DNA of 38,448 nt from Nitrincola tapanii (GTDB lineage Bacteria > Pseudomonadota > Gammaproteobacteria > Pseudomonadales > Balneatricaceae). The notes beneath the pieces are model-generated. The model saw only the letters and a list, made by a program, of their open reading frames with translations, had not been told where the DNA came from and did not search any database. Position 1 is the first letter of the stretch, and each line of letters starts with the position of its first letter. The stretch spans positions 1-38,448 of the forward strand of contig NZ_SMRS01000012.1 of assembly GCF_008368715.1 (NCBI RefSeq), written 5' to 3'. Below are positions 1 to 7,688 of this stretch, piece by piece. The position numbers and the translations under genes were made by a program.

Positions 1-206
1 CAAGACCACCTACAGGTGCTAAGGCTCCGGTCGGAGAGGTCAAGCCATCGACTAGACCTGTAACAGGTGCCAATACGCCGGCTTGAGGGTCGACTAAGCC
101 ACTCACTAAGCCGCCGACTGGATCTAGAGCGGTATTGTTGAGCAGAGTGCCTACAGCGCCCTGTACATCCGTGATCGTACCTTCACCAACGGTTCCACCG
201 AGCAGC
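1..206 (-). repeat. Copy B of the shared lipoprotein module (truncated by window edge)
   Basis: This stretch repeats 476-681 at an offset of 475 bp with only a few substitutions. It is the second copy inside the same gene of the module ending VGEGTITDVQGAVGTLL on the protein side. It continues off the left edge. Confidence 0.85.
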
Positions 207-2260
207 TCTCCTCCCAGCACACCGCCCAGTAAATCTCCACCGAGAACTCCACCGAGTAGATCACCGCCTAACAGGTCACCACCTAATAGATCGCCACCGG
301 TTACATTACCAAGTAAGTCGCCGCCGAGCAGATCACCACCAAGAAGATCACCACCCAGTACACCACCAAGAAGATCACCACCTAATAGGTCGCCCCCTGT
401 CAATCCTGTAAGCAAACCATTCACAGTGCCCAGAACAGGAGTGAGAGCCCCTTCATCACCGATGAGTCCATTAACAAGACCACCTACAGGTGCTAAGGCT
501 CCGGTCGGAGAGGTCAAGCCATCGACTAGACCTGTAACAGGTGCCAATACGCCGGCTTGAGGGTCGACTAAGCCACTCACTAAGCCGCCGACTGGATCTA
601 GGGCGGTATTGTTGAGCAGAGTGCCTACAGCGCCTTGTACATCCGTGATCGTGCCTTCACCAACGGTTCCACCCAGCAGATCTCCACCGAGAACGCCGCC
701 GAGTAGATCCCCGCCTAACAGATCTCCGCCGAGTACACCACCGAGTAGATCACCGCCTAACAGGTCCCCACCGAGCACGCCACCGAGTAGATCCCCGCCC
801 AACAGATCTCCACCGAGCACGCCACCGAGTAGATCACCCCCTAAAAGGTCCCCTCCCAGCAGGCTTCCTAAAAGATCGCCACCTAAAAGACCCCCTAGTA
901 AATCCCCGCCTAATAGATCGCCACCTAACAAATCGCCTGACAAAAGATTCAAATCAGATAGAGGTAATCCGACGAGGATGCCGTTCACTGTTTCAACGAC
1001 AGGGGTAAGCAAGCCTTCTTCCCCAAGAAGTGTACCTACAACTGCACCAACAGGTTCCAGCGTACCGCCAATGCCTGTCAGTCCCTCAATCGTTGTAGAT
1101 AACGGCACTAGAACCCCTGTTTCTGGGTTCAGCAAATTATTTGTCAGAGTACCAACAGGTGCTAAAGCCGTGTCTGTAACTAAGGTGTTCACGGTGCTTT
1201 GAACATCAGTAAGGGAGCCTGTTCCGATTTCGCCTGCCGCCAGGGTGCTAGTAATACCATCCACAGTTGTATTCAGACTCTGAACAGTGCCACCTAGGGT
1301 GTCTAAAACAGGGCTTAATAATGGAGTTAAGCCTGTATCATCCAAAAGAGTGTTCACAGCGCCTAGTGTTGGTGCTAACAGGCCTTCGTTGCCTAAAAGT
1401 GCTCCGGTCAAATCTCCTACAGGTTGCAGGGCTCCTCCTGTACCGGTCAGGGCATCCAAGGTTCCAGTTATAGGCGAGAGTAGGCCATCAACTGGATCTA
1501 CCAGTGAGCCGACGAGATCGCTGACAGGAGCTAAACCACCTTCAGTTCCAGTAACGAGATAAAGAGTTTCACCAACTTGATTAATGGAACCAGTTCCGGC
1601 TTCACCTTCAGTTAAAACCGAATTAACCAACTGGATCGCAGGACGAAGTAATCCATCATCACCCAGAACTCCATTTAATAAATCTCCTACAGGCTCCAGA
1701 GCCCCGCCCTCTGCTGTCAAGTCATTGACTAAACCTGTGACTGGAGACAATAGGCCTTCATTAGGATCAAGTAAGTTGTGTGTGAGCTCGGAAACAGGGT
1801 CAAGCAGCGAGTCATCAACCAATGCGTCAATTGTGCCCTGTAGGTTTAAGATAGTACCGCTGGTGTCTGTGACATCATCATTACCATTGCTGCCGTCATT
1901 GCCGTTAGCACCGTCATTACCGTTAGCGCCGTCATTGCCGTTGGCACCGTCATTGCCGTTGGCACCGTCATTGCCGTTAGCACCGTCATTACCGTTGGCA
2001 CCGTCATTACCGTTGGCACCGTCATTACCGTTGGCACCGTCATTACCGTTGGCACCGTCATTGCCGTTAGCGCCGTCATTGCCGTTAGCGCCGTCATTGC
2101 CGTTGGCACCGTCATTGCCACCGGGAACGACAACTTCCTCACCAGAATCATCAATAATGAATTTCTGAGTAGAGCCGCTACATCCGCTTAGTGCGATCAG
2201 TGAAGAAATAGCAAAGGCTAATGCCATGCTTTTTTTAGGTGAAAAACGTTTCTTAGCCAT
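1..2260 (-). CDS. Collagen-like repeat surface lipoprotein, C-terminus off the left edge
   Basis: The reading frame opens at the ATG at 2260 and stays open to the window edge, giving about 753 residues with the C-terminus missing. The N-terminus is a lipoprotein signal: a basic start, a hydrophobic stretch and the lipobox LSGC (Cys about residue 27), with Ser at +2, which favours the outer membrane. Residues about 47-130 are Gly-X-Y triplets of the type GNDGAN, a collagen-like tract. Then follow long modules rich in LLxPVxxLxxxL phrases, and blocks of GGDLLGG/GGVLGG repeats at about 200-400 and 675-935. No enzymatic domain is visible. The neighbour at 2574-4355 is a paralogue in the same orientation. 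The ribosome site is weak (TGGGGC about 10 bases upstream). A surface or matrix role is inference; proteins of this general type are usually annotated only as collagen-like repeat proteins. Confidence 0.85.
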   Translation of the reverse strand, partial: MAKKRFSPKKSMALAFAISSLIALSGCSGSTQKFIIDDSGEEVVVPGGNDGANGNDGANGNDGANGNDGANGNDGANGNDGANGNDGANGNDGANGNDGANGNDGANGNDGANGNDGANGNDGSNGNDDVTDTSGTILNLQGTIDALVDDSLLDPVSELTHNLLDPNEGLLSPVTGLVNDLTAEGGALEPVGDLLNGVLGDDGLLRPAIQLVNSVLTEGEAGTGSINQVGETLYLVTGTEGGLAPVSDLVGSLVDPVDGLLSPITGTLDALTGTGGALQPVGDLTGALLGNEGLLAPTLGAVNTLLDDTGLTPLLSPVLDTLGGTVQSLNTTVDGITSTLAAGEIGTGSLTDVQSTVNTLVTDTALAPVGTLTNNLLNPETGVLVPLSTTIEGLTGIGGTLEPVGAVVGTLLGEEGLLTPVVETVNGILVGLPLSDLNLLSGDLLGGDLLGGDLLGGLLGGDLLGSLLGGDLLGGDLLGGVLGGDLLGGDLLGGVLGGDLLGGDLLGGVLGGDLLGGDLLGGVLGGDLLGGTVGEGTITDVQGAVGTLLNNTALDPVGGLVSGLVDPQAGVLAPVTGLVDGLTSPTGALAPVGGLVNGLIGDEGALTPVLGTVNGLLTGLTGGDLLGGDLLGGVLGGDLLGGDLLGGDLLGNVTGGDLLGGDLLGGDLLGGVLGGDLLGGVLGGELLGGTVGEGTITDVQGAVGTLLNNTALDPVGGLVSGLVDPQAGVLAPVTGLVDGLTSPTGALAPVGGL
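423..683 (-). repeat. Copy A of the 261-bp near-identical module
   Basis: Positions 423-683 align without gaps to 2656-2916 in the neighbouring paralogue. I count about five substitutions by eye. The rest of the two genes is clearly more diverged, so this block looks recently copied or converted. Confidence 0.85.
1893..2120 (-). repeat. 18-bp minisatellite coding for collagen-like Gly-X-Y triplets
   Basis: Twelve consecutive 18-bp units plus a partial thirteenth begin at 1893. Units differ only at silent positions (gcc/acc, gcg/gca, tta/ttg on the plus strand), and each encodes GNDGAN on the minus strand. The perfect 18-bp register keeps the frame, so unit gain or loss would only change tract length. 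Confidence 0.9.
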
Positions 2261-2573
2261 TTATTTAAAGCCCCAGTCAGTAAGATCAAGTTTTCATTGA
2301 TTAACTGGCAGGCATCCATGTTATAAATCGGATCATCCCTGCTTCAGTTTGATATAAGATGCTATAGATACTAGGGGCTAATAAAAATCTTTCTTTTATG
2401 ATTAGTTATATGTGTTTAATTATAAGTATCTGAGTGTTTTATTTAGAAATGCTCAGATACTTATGTTTATTTAGAATAAAAAAACTTGCAGCACCAATTG
2501 GTGCTGCAAGTTATCGGAGGCTGCCAAAGTTATATTTGGGCAGTTTCGATTAGGGGAGGTATATTAGAGTATC
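2261..2573. other. Intergenic gap between the two repeat lipoprotein genes
   Basis: This 313-bp AT-rich gap holds the terminator of the downstream-facing gene (2478-2510) and presumably the promoter of the gene starting at 2260. I could not single out a convincing -35/-10 pair. No open frame of note is present. Confidence 0.6.
2478..2510 (-). terminator. Rho-independent terminator of the second lipoprotein gene
   Basis: A perfect 26-bp palindrome at 2485-2510 (stem CTTGCAGCACC, loop around AATT) is followed on the minus strand by a run of seven T (2478-2484). It sits about 64 bp after the stop codon at 2574. Confidence 0.9.
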
Positions 2574-4355
2574 TTAATTAGTTGAGGATCCATTGGAGCC
2601 CAAAAGTGAGCTACCACCCAGTAAGCCTCCGGTGACGCCGCCCAATAAACCGTTAACAGTGCCCAGAACAGGAGTGAGAGCTCCTTCATCACCGATGAGT
2701 CCATTAACAAGACCACCTACAGGTGCTAAGGCTCCGGTCGGAGAGGTCAGGCCATCGACTAGACCTGTAACAGGTGCCAATACGCCAGCTTGAGGGTCGA
2801 CTAAGCCACTCACTAAGCCGCCGACTGGATCTAGAGCGGTATTGTTGAGCAGAGTGCCTACAGCGCCCTGTACATCCGTGATCGTGCCTTCACCAACGGT
2901 TCCACCCAGCAGATCCCCGCCTAACAGATCTCCGCCGAGTACACCACCGAGTAGATCACCGCCTAACAGGTCCCCACCGAGCACGCCACCGAGTAGATCC
3001 CCGCCTAACAGATCTCCACCGAGCACGCCACCGAGTAGATCACCGCCTAACAAGTCCCCACCGAGCACGCCACCGAGTAGATCACCCCCTAACAGGTCTC
3101 CGCCGAGTAGATCACCTCCGAGAAGGCCACCAAGTAAGTCTCCACCGAGAAGGCTTCCAAGTAAATCGCCACCCAGTACGCCGCTAAGTAGATCACCGCC
3201 AAGTAAATCTTCACCAAGAAGATCACCGGAGAGCAGATTTAAATCGGACAGTGGTAAATTCACCAATAAACCATTAACTGTTTCCAGAACAGGTGTCAAA
3301 AGACCTTCCTGTCCGACCAAGGTGCCAATCAGGCTGCCAACAGGTTCGAGCCCGCCTCCGAGACCGGTTAGGCCTTCGATAGTAGTAGAAAGAGGAATCA
3401 AGGCCCCGGTTTCTGGATTAAGCAAATTATTAGTTAGATCGCCAACAGGAGCTAAGGCAGTATTGACTAGAAGTGTGTCGACGGTTGTTTGAACATCAGT
3501 CAGTGTTCCTGTACCCATTTCGCCTTCGGTAAGAGATCCAGTAACACTATCAAGCGAGGTATTTAAGCTTTGAACAGTGCCGCCTAAGGTATCTAATACT
3601 GGGCTAAGTAATGGTGTTAAGCCTGTATCGTCTAAAATAGCACTAGTGGCGGAAAGTGTTGGGGCCAGTAAGCCATCGTTACCGAGGAGTGCTCCAGTTA
3701 GATCGCCGACAGGCTGTAGAGCGCCGTTCGTACCGGTTAAAGCATCTAATGTTCCTGTTACAGGAGAGAGTAGGCCATCTAAAGGATCAACTAGAGAAGT
3801 GATGAGGTCACTGACCGGTGCTAAACCATCTTCGGTACCGGTAATCAGGTAAAGTGTCTCACCGACTTGATTAACGGTGCCCGTACCTGCTTCACCATCA
3901 GTTAGCGTAGAATTTAACAGCTCAACAGTGGGACGTAAAATGCCCTCATCACCTAAAACAGAATGCAAAACTCCACCTACGGGTTCAAGCAATCCACCTT
4001 CAGAAGTTAGGTCATCTACTAAGCCAGTAACCGGAGAAAGTAATCCAGTCTCTGGGTTCAGCAAGTTATCGGTTAAGTCACTGACGGGATCAAGTAAAGA
4101 GCCTTCGACTAGCACCTCAATGGTATCTTGCAGATCTTGAATGGTCCCACCACTAAGGTCGATGGGATCGGATGGATTGTTTGGATCATTAGGGTTGTTC
4201 GGGTCGTTAGGATCTGTTGGAATAACAACATCACCGCCGTTGTCGTCAATAACGAATTTTTGTGAAGAGCCGCTGCACCCACTCAGTGTGACAAGTGAAG
4301 CCATAGTAATGGCGAGTGCAATCCTTTTCTTTGAGATTAAGGGTGAGGTTTTCAT
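2574..4355 (-). CDS. Repeat-rich surface lipoprotein, paralogue of the gene at 1-2260
   Basis: A complete 593-residue protein. It has a lipoprotein signal with lipobox LSGC (Cys about residue 27) and Ser at +2, then the same mature start as its neighbour (about SxxQKFxIDD). In place of the collagen tract it has a short DPN/NPND-rich linker (about residues 43-65). The body consists of modules with phrases such as LLSPVTGLVDDL, LEPVG and LTPVLxTVNGLL. A block of GGDLLGG, GGVLGG and GSLLGG repeats covers about residues 370-480. It ends with the module almost identical to that of the neighbour and a Gly/Ser tail. Leu and Gly dominate and Cys is absent after the lipid anchor. No known catalytic domain is recognised. 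An outer-membrane or matrix structural role is inferred from the anchor and repeats only. Confidence 0.85.
   Translation of the reverse strand: MKTSPLISKKRIALAITMASLVTLSGCSGSSQKFVIDDNGGDVVIPTDPNDPNNPNDPNNPSDPIDLSGGTIQDLQDTIEVLVEGSLLDPVSDLTDNLLNPETGLLSPVTGLVDDLTSEGGLLEPVGGVLHSVLGDEGILRPTVELLNSTLTDGEAGTGTVNQVGETLYLITGTEDGLAPVSDLITSLVDPLDGLLSPVTGTLDALTGTNGALQPVGDLTGALLGNDGLLAPTLSATSAILDDTGLTPLLSPVLDTLGGTVQSLNTSLDSVTGSLTEGEMGTGTLTDVQTTVDTLLVNTALAPVGDLTNNLLNPETGALIPLSTTIEGLTGLGGGLEPVGSLIGTLVGQEGLLTPVLETVNGLLVNLPLSDLNLLSGDLLGEDLLGGDLLSGVLGGDLLGSLLGGDLLGGLLGGDLLGGDLLGGDLLGGVLGGDLLGGDLLGGVLGGDLLGGDLLGGVLGGDLLGGDLLGGVLGGDLLGGDLLGGTVGEGTITDVQGAVGTLLNNTALDPVGGLVSGLVDPQAGVLAPVTGLVDGLTSPTGALAPVGGLVNGLIGDEGALTPVLGTVNGLLGGVTGGLLGGSSLLGSNGSSTN
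2656..2916 (-). repeat. Copy C of the 261-bp near-identical module, in the paralogue
   Basis: Partner of copy A at 423-683 (offset 2233 bp, no indels). It lies near the 3' end of the second lipoprotein gene, just after its GGDLLGG repeat block in reading direction. Confidence 0.85.
2905..3240 (-). repeat. GGDLLGG/GGVLGG coding repeat block
   Basis: Short in-frame units of about 15-27 bp encode alternating GGDLLGG and GGVLGG. Similar blocks lie at about 200-400 and 675-935 in the other gene. These blocks produce long proline-rich phantom frames on the plus strand. Confidence 0.8.
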
Positions 4356-4654
4356 GATAGTGTCCAGATAATTAAGTTGTGGCTAATGCATAAGTGTTAT
4401 TTACTTGTTATTAACTACTTGATGCGTGCTACTTCGTTTATAAATACTAGATGCACTATTCGAAAATTTGTATTGTTATCTTGTGATTAGTTACATGGAT
4501 ATAATAGGTGGGTTTGGTTTTTTATTATGGGGGTTTATAAAGATAGAATAGAGAGTGTCTTCATTTGTTTTTGAGTTTGGGATTGTTAAAAAATCTTGAA
4601 TGATGGTAGGTCGGGGTAAAAGTGGTATTAAGGAATAATATCTTGAGGAGGAGG
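4356..4654. other. AT-rich intergenic region
   Basis: The 299 bp between the AraC gene and the lipoprotein gene must hold the AraC gene 3' end signals and the lipoprotein promoter (minus strand). I see no clear hairpin with a T run, no strong promoter match and no credible small gene. Confidence 0.5.
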
Positions 4655-5533
4655 TTATAGATTGCGCAGCTTTTTAGGCGTAATACCAAATATTTTGCTT
4701 AATGTTCTCGTTAAGTGCGCCTGGTCAGAGAATCCGCATAGATAAGCGATTTCTTTAATGGCGAAGTCTCCCTCGCAAATTAATTTTTTTGCTTTATCTG
4801 CTCGGGTTCTAGTAAGGAAAACATGTGGGGAGCAATGAAAAGACTGCTTAAATCGTTTGGAGAAATTCCAAACACCCATGCCAACTTGGTTGGATAGATC
4901 TTCAATTTTAATGTTTTTGTGTAAATTTGTGTTAATGTATTCTCGTATGATTTTCTCTTGAGATTTTGATAGTTTTAAAACAGTAGATTCTTTGAATTGT
5001 AAATTAGCGTAGTTGCGTAAAAGATGAACGGCTAATTGAATTCCAAGTGCTTCGGCATACACGGAACCACCTAGGCCACTCGATCTCACTTCATTATTTA
5101 GACACTCCACTATCGAACTTATTAATGGATCTCTCAGCTGAAGAATGTCATGTAATATGATGTTTTCAATGGGTTTCTCGGTTATTTCTGTTGCAATTCT
5201 GGACATAAATTGATTCGAAAGATAGATGTGTGAAACGATAATATCTTCCGTCCAATCCCAATAAGAGTTTTGTGAGTTGCTAAGTAAAGAGATGTCGCTA
5301 GGGGAGCAGGTGGTTTTGATGCCTGTTGACTCTTCTATGCGTCGATACATAGGGGTCAATCCTTTATGATAAGAGACAATCATAAAGTGGTCGAGTGCGG
5401 GAATCGGTACTTCTTGTCCTTTATAATAGTATGATCTTTGAGAAATGTCTTTCCAGCCAAGCTCTTTGCTCGAACTTAACATATCTCCGGGTACCCATAA
5501 GGGTAGCTCATCAGGTGTTATAATTTTATTCAT
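4655..5533 (-). CDS. AraC-family transcriptional regulator
   Basis: A 292-residue protein whose last about 100 residues form the two helix-turn-helix AraC/XylS DNA-binding domain. The first HTH lies around IKIEDLSNQVGMGVWNFSK and the second contains IKEIAYLCGFSDQAHLTR, followed by FGITPKKLR, the usual end of the family. The N-terminal about 180 residues have no family-wide motif and presumably bind the effector. The gene lies downstream of the monooxygenase operon in the same direction, separated by 115 bp and a hairpin terminator (5620-5642), so it is probably transcribed separately. Control of the adjacent monooxygenase-hydrolase operon is inferred from proximity. The DNA here is visibly AT-richer than the signalling genes further right. 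Confidence 0.9.
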   Translation of the reverse strand: MNKIITPDELPLWVPGDMLSSSKELGWKDISQRSYYYKGQEVPIPALDHFMIVSYHKGLTPMYRRIEESTGIKTTCSPSDISLLSNSQNSYWDWTEDIIVSHIYLSNQFMSRIATEITEKPIENIILHDILQLRDPLISSIVECLNNEVRSSGLGGSVYAEALGIQLAVHLLRNYANLQFKESTVLKLSKSQEKIIREYINTNLHKNIKIEDLSNQVGMGVWNFSKRFKQSFHCSPHVFLTRTRADKAKKLICEGDFAIKEIAYLCGFSDQAHLTRTLSKIFGITPKKLRNL

Positions 5534-5619
5534 ACATTACAAACTCGAATGATTATTATTTTAAAGAGTTTATCTGTAATATCTAATCAACATTATAGCA
5601 TGTTTTGCCTAGGGAAATA

Positions 5620-5642
5620 AGGGGCTAAAACGTATAGCCCCT
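5620..5642 (-). terminator. Hairpin terminator after the monooxygenase operon
   Basis: Inverted repeat AGGGGCTA (5620-5627) and TAGCCCCT (5635-5642) with a 7-base loop. On the minus strand it starts 7 bp past the stop codon of the MetA-like gene and is followed by TATTTCCC, a short T-rich tail. Confidence 0.7.
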
Positions 5643-5648
5643 GTTGCT

Positions 5649-6530
5649 TTAGAATACATGTAGAAGACGAAGATTGAATCTATGGTCTTCCTTTAGGCCG
5701 TTGTCGATTTTTGTGTCGCGACTAATATTAGCTAAAATCTGAGTTCTGTCTGATATAAACTTAGATCCGCCGATCATTATTTTTTGCTGATTGCTTTGGT
5801 CGTTTTGTTTTATATTGTTGACGGTGGTTTCGCCTGACCATAGCTTTGAATAGCCTATGTGGATTTCAGAGCTTGCAGAAGGTTTGTATCGCAAGTAGCT
5901 TTGTGCTTGATATAAATTATCTTGCTTTAGGTTGAGCCTATCCGGTGAGAATTTACTATTTTTTCCGAAAATAGTCACATCGCCTGTTAGATCAAAAAGA
6001 ATTTTTTCAGATATTTTGCCAATATAACCAGCTTGTAGAGTATACTTCCATCTATTCTCACCTATATTTAAAGCTCTGTCGGGTGAGTATTTGCCGATTG
6101 GGACAAATAAGTACTGGGTTATGCCGTATAGATTTGCGTCAGTAGGGTTTTTGTTAAACCACAGCGCTGAAGCAAGAATTGGATCACCCATGCCTTTAGA
6201 ATTACCAAGCGCTGATAAGTCCTTTCGAGTTTTAAGACTGGCGAAAGGAAGGAGGATTTGAATATTAGCCATCTTCCCACCAAACTCAGTATAATGTACA
6301 CCCCTTAGGATGGAAACATTTGCCTTGAGATTCGCATTCGTGCTAATGACTTCCTTGTTACTGTATAGTTTTGTTCTTTCTGAGTTTTGTAGATATAGAA
6401 CACCTAGGTTAACCCCTGAAGGCAAGGGCGTGTAGTCTCCGGGATCAATATCAAGTGAGAGTGCATTGTTTGATAGAAGCATGATGCTTGTTGCAGCTAT
6501 ACCTGCTTTTAATTTATTTTTTATTTTCAT
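5649..6530 (-). CDS. MetA-type outer-membrane protein (phenol-degradation MetA family)
   Basis: About 293 residues with an N-terminal signal peptide (basic start, hydrophobic core, cleavage near NNALSLD). The body has alternating hydrophobic segments, as in an outer-membrane beta barrel, and the C-terminus is Phe (LLHVF). It resembles the Phenol_MetA_deg family, outer-membrane proteins often encoded with catabolic genes for hydrophobic substrates. I prefer the ATG at 6530 over 6545, because GAGA lies 5 bases before 6530 and nothing suitable precedes 6545. It is the last gene of the operon after the monooxygenase and hydrolase and is followed by a hairpin. Uptake of a hydrophobic ketone or related compound is inferred from context. 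Confidence 0.75.
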   Translation of the reverse strand: MKIKNKLKAGIAATSIMLLSNNALSLDIDPGDYTPLPSGVNLGVLYLQNSERTKLYSNKEVISTNANLKANVSILRGVHYTEFGGKMANIQILLPFASLKTRKDLSALGNSKGMGDPILASALWFNKNPTDANLYGITQYLFVPIGKYSPDRALNIGENRWKYTLQAGYIGKISEKILFDLTGDVTIFGKNSKFSPDRLNLKQDNLYQAQSYLRYKPSASSEIHIGYSKLWSGETTVNNIKQNDQSNQQKIMIGGSKFISDRTQILANISRDTKIDNGLKEDHRFNLRLLHVF

Positions 6531-6578
6531 TTTGGTCTCTTTCATGTTTTTGTTTTTATGAGATTTTTATTTCTTTCA

Positions 6579-7622
6579 CTAAATTTCGAGTAAAAGATCT
6601 TTCAGATAGAGGTCTAGCTGTTCCATCATTTTGGAGTCAGTTCCGAAGAGTCCCAGATGACCGTCAATTGAATCTAGGACTTTTAGCTGGCTGTTTTTAA
6701 TGGATTTTTGTTCGGCCAAGCAGTCCTGGCAAGTAAAGAACATGTCATGTGAAATTGGCATGACATATGTTTTTGCTTTAATCTTTCTAAGAGCTGATAA
6801 TAAATCTCCTTCGGTGTTTAAGCTAACATCCGCTCTTTGCCATTTATAAGCCATGGTGAGTAGATTGTTTGGATCCATTTCAGAAAAATAAGGAATCATA
6901 AAGTTGGCAATAAAATCATGGATGTCTTTAAAGCCGAGAGATTGGTGTCTAGCCGCTCTAAAAAATTCGGTGCTCCAACCCATGACAGTCCAGAGTTTGG
7001 CGTGGCGTTCTAATCCAATAGAGACTTGTTTTGAATTCTCATAGTCGCCCGATTGATAAGCTGGATCTGAGGTAATGGCCTCAATCAGAGTGTCAGTAAA
7101 TACAAAATCATGTTCGCTATTCTTAGCGGTGCCTGCAATTGGAGCCGCACGCTTAACAAAATCAGGATATCTTACCGACCATTCAAATGTTTGTTGGGCG
7201 CCCATGGATCCACCCACAACTAACTCTAATTGATTTATTTTAAAGTGTTCTTTAAGTAGCTTATGCTGAGCATCTACATCATCACAGATTCTTATTTTAG
7301 GGAATTTTTTACCATGTATTTTTTCTGGAGCATTGCTTGGAGAGATAGATAACCCATTTCCGATCTGATTGACGATAATGATAAAATATTTATCTGGATC
7401 TAAGGCTCTACCCTCACCAATATAAGCATCCAGCATGATTTTACTTGTGCCAGAATACCAAGTAGGTATTAATATAGCGTTGCTCTTTTCTGAGTTTAAT
7501 TTTCCAAATGTTGAAATAGCTAGAAAGCACTCCTCAATTACACCACCTTCATAGAGGTTCAAGTTGCCGATATTGATGAGCTGGTAGGGGCCATGTATTT
7601 CTTGAGAGTAATAATTAGACAT
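6579..7622 (-). CDS. Alpha/beta hydrolase of the MetX (homoserine acetyltransferase-like) family
   Basis: 347 residues with the MetX-like fold. The nucleophile elbow is GGSMGAQ (Ser about 139), the acid is probably Asp about 293 in SHDMFF, and the base is His about 322 in DGHLG, all in family order. The family includes true acyltransferases and esterases. Next to a Baeyer-Villiger-type monooxygenase, an ester- or lactone-cleaving role is more likely than methionine synthesis (inference). A GTG at 7649 would add nine residues, but it lies inside the 3' arm of a stem-loop. The ATG at 7622 has AGGTGA five bases upstream, so I choose it. The gap to the monooxygenase stop is 66 bp and the downstream gene starts 48 bp after this stop. 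Confidence 0.85.
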   Translation of the reverse strand: MSNYYSQEIHGPYQLINIGNLNLYEGGVIEECFLAISTFGKLNSEKSNAILIPTWYSGTSKIMLDAYIGEGRALDPDKYFIIIVNQIGNGLSISPSNAPEKIHGKKFPKIRICDDVDAQHKLLKEHFKINQLELVVGGSMGAQQTFEWSVRYPDFVKRAAPIAGTAKNSEHDFVFTDTLIEAITSDPAYQSGDYENSKQVSIGLERHAKLWTVMGWSTEFFRAARHQSLGFKDIHDFIANFMIPYFSEMDPNNLLTMAYKWQRADVSLNTEGDLLSALRKIKAKTYVMPISHDMFFTCQDCLAEQKSIKNSQLKVLDSIDGHLGLFGTDSKMMEQLDLYLKDLLLEI

Positions 7623-7641
7623 TTTGATCACCTGATTAGGT

Positions 7642-7675
7642 GCTGCCACGATCCCTGGGGAGAAATCGTGGCAGC
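7642..7675 (-). other. Intercistronic stem-loop between monooxygenase and hydrolase
   Basis: Perfect 11-bp stem GCTGCCACGAT (7642-7652) with ATCGTGGCAGC (7665-7675) and a 12-base loop. There is no T run behind it on the minus strand, so it looks like an RNA-stability or partial attenuation element rather than a full terminator. Confidence 0.7.
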
Positions 7676-7688
7676 TAACTCTTTTATG

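Noticed and set aside
135-1202. Long proline/serine-rich open frames on the plus strand (also 2593-3492)
   Set aside because: They are the antisense of the GGDLLGG coding repeats. They have no ribosome sites or signal, and the minus-strand frames have lipoprotein signals and continuous modules.
1893-2120. Regular repeat that might be taken for a CRISPR array
   Set aside because: The 18-bp units are contiguous without unique spacers and code for Gly-X-Y triplets in frame.
6579-7622. Methionine biosynthesis gene metX
   Set aside because: The fold and catalytic residues are MetX-like, but the gene lies in a monooxygenase operon with an outer-membrane uptake protein and without other methionine genes, so the symbol is not assigned.
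7623-7649. N-terminal extension of the hydrolase from GTG 7649
   Set aside because: The GTG is buried in a stem-loop and has no ribosome site, whereas ATG 7622 has AGGTGA at good spacing.
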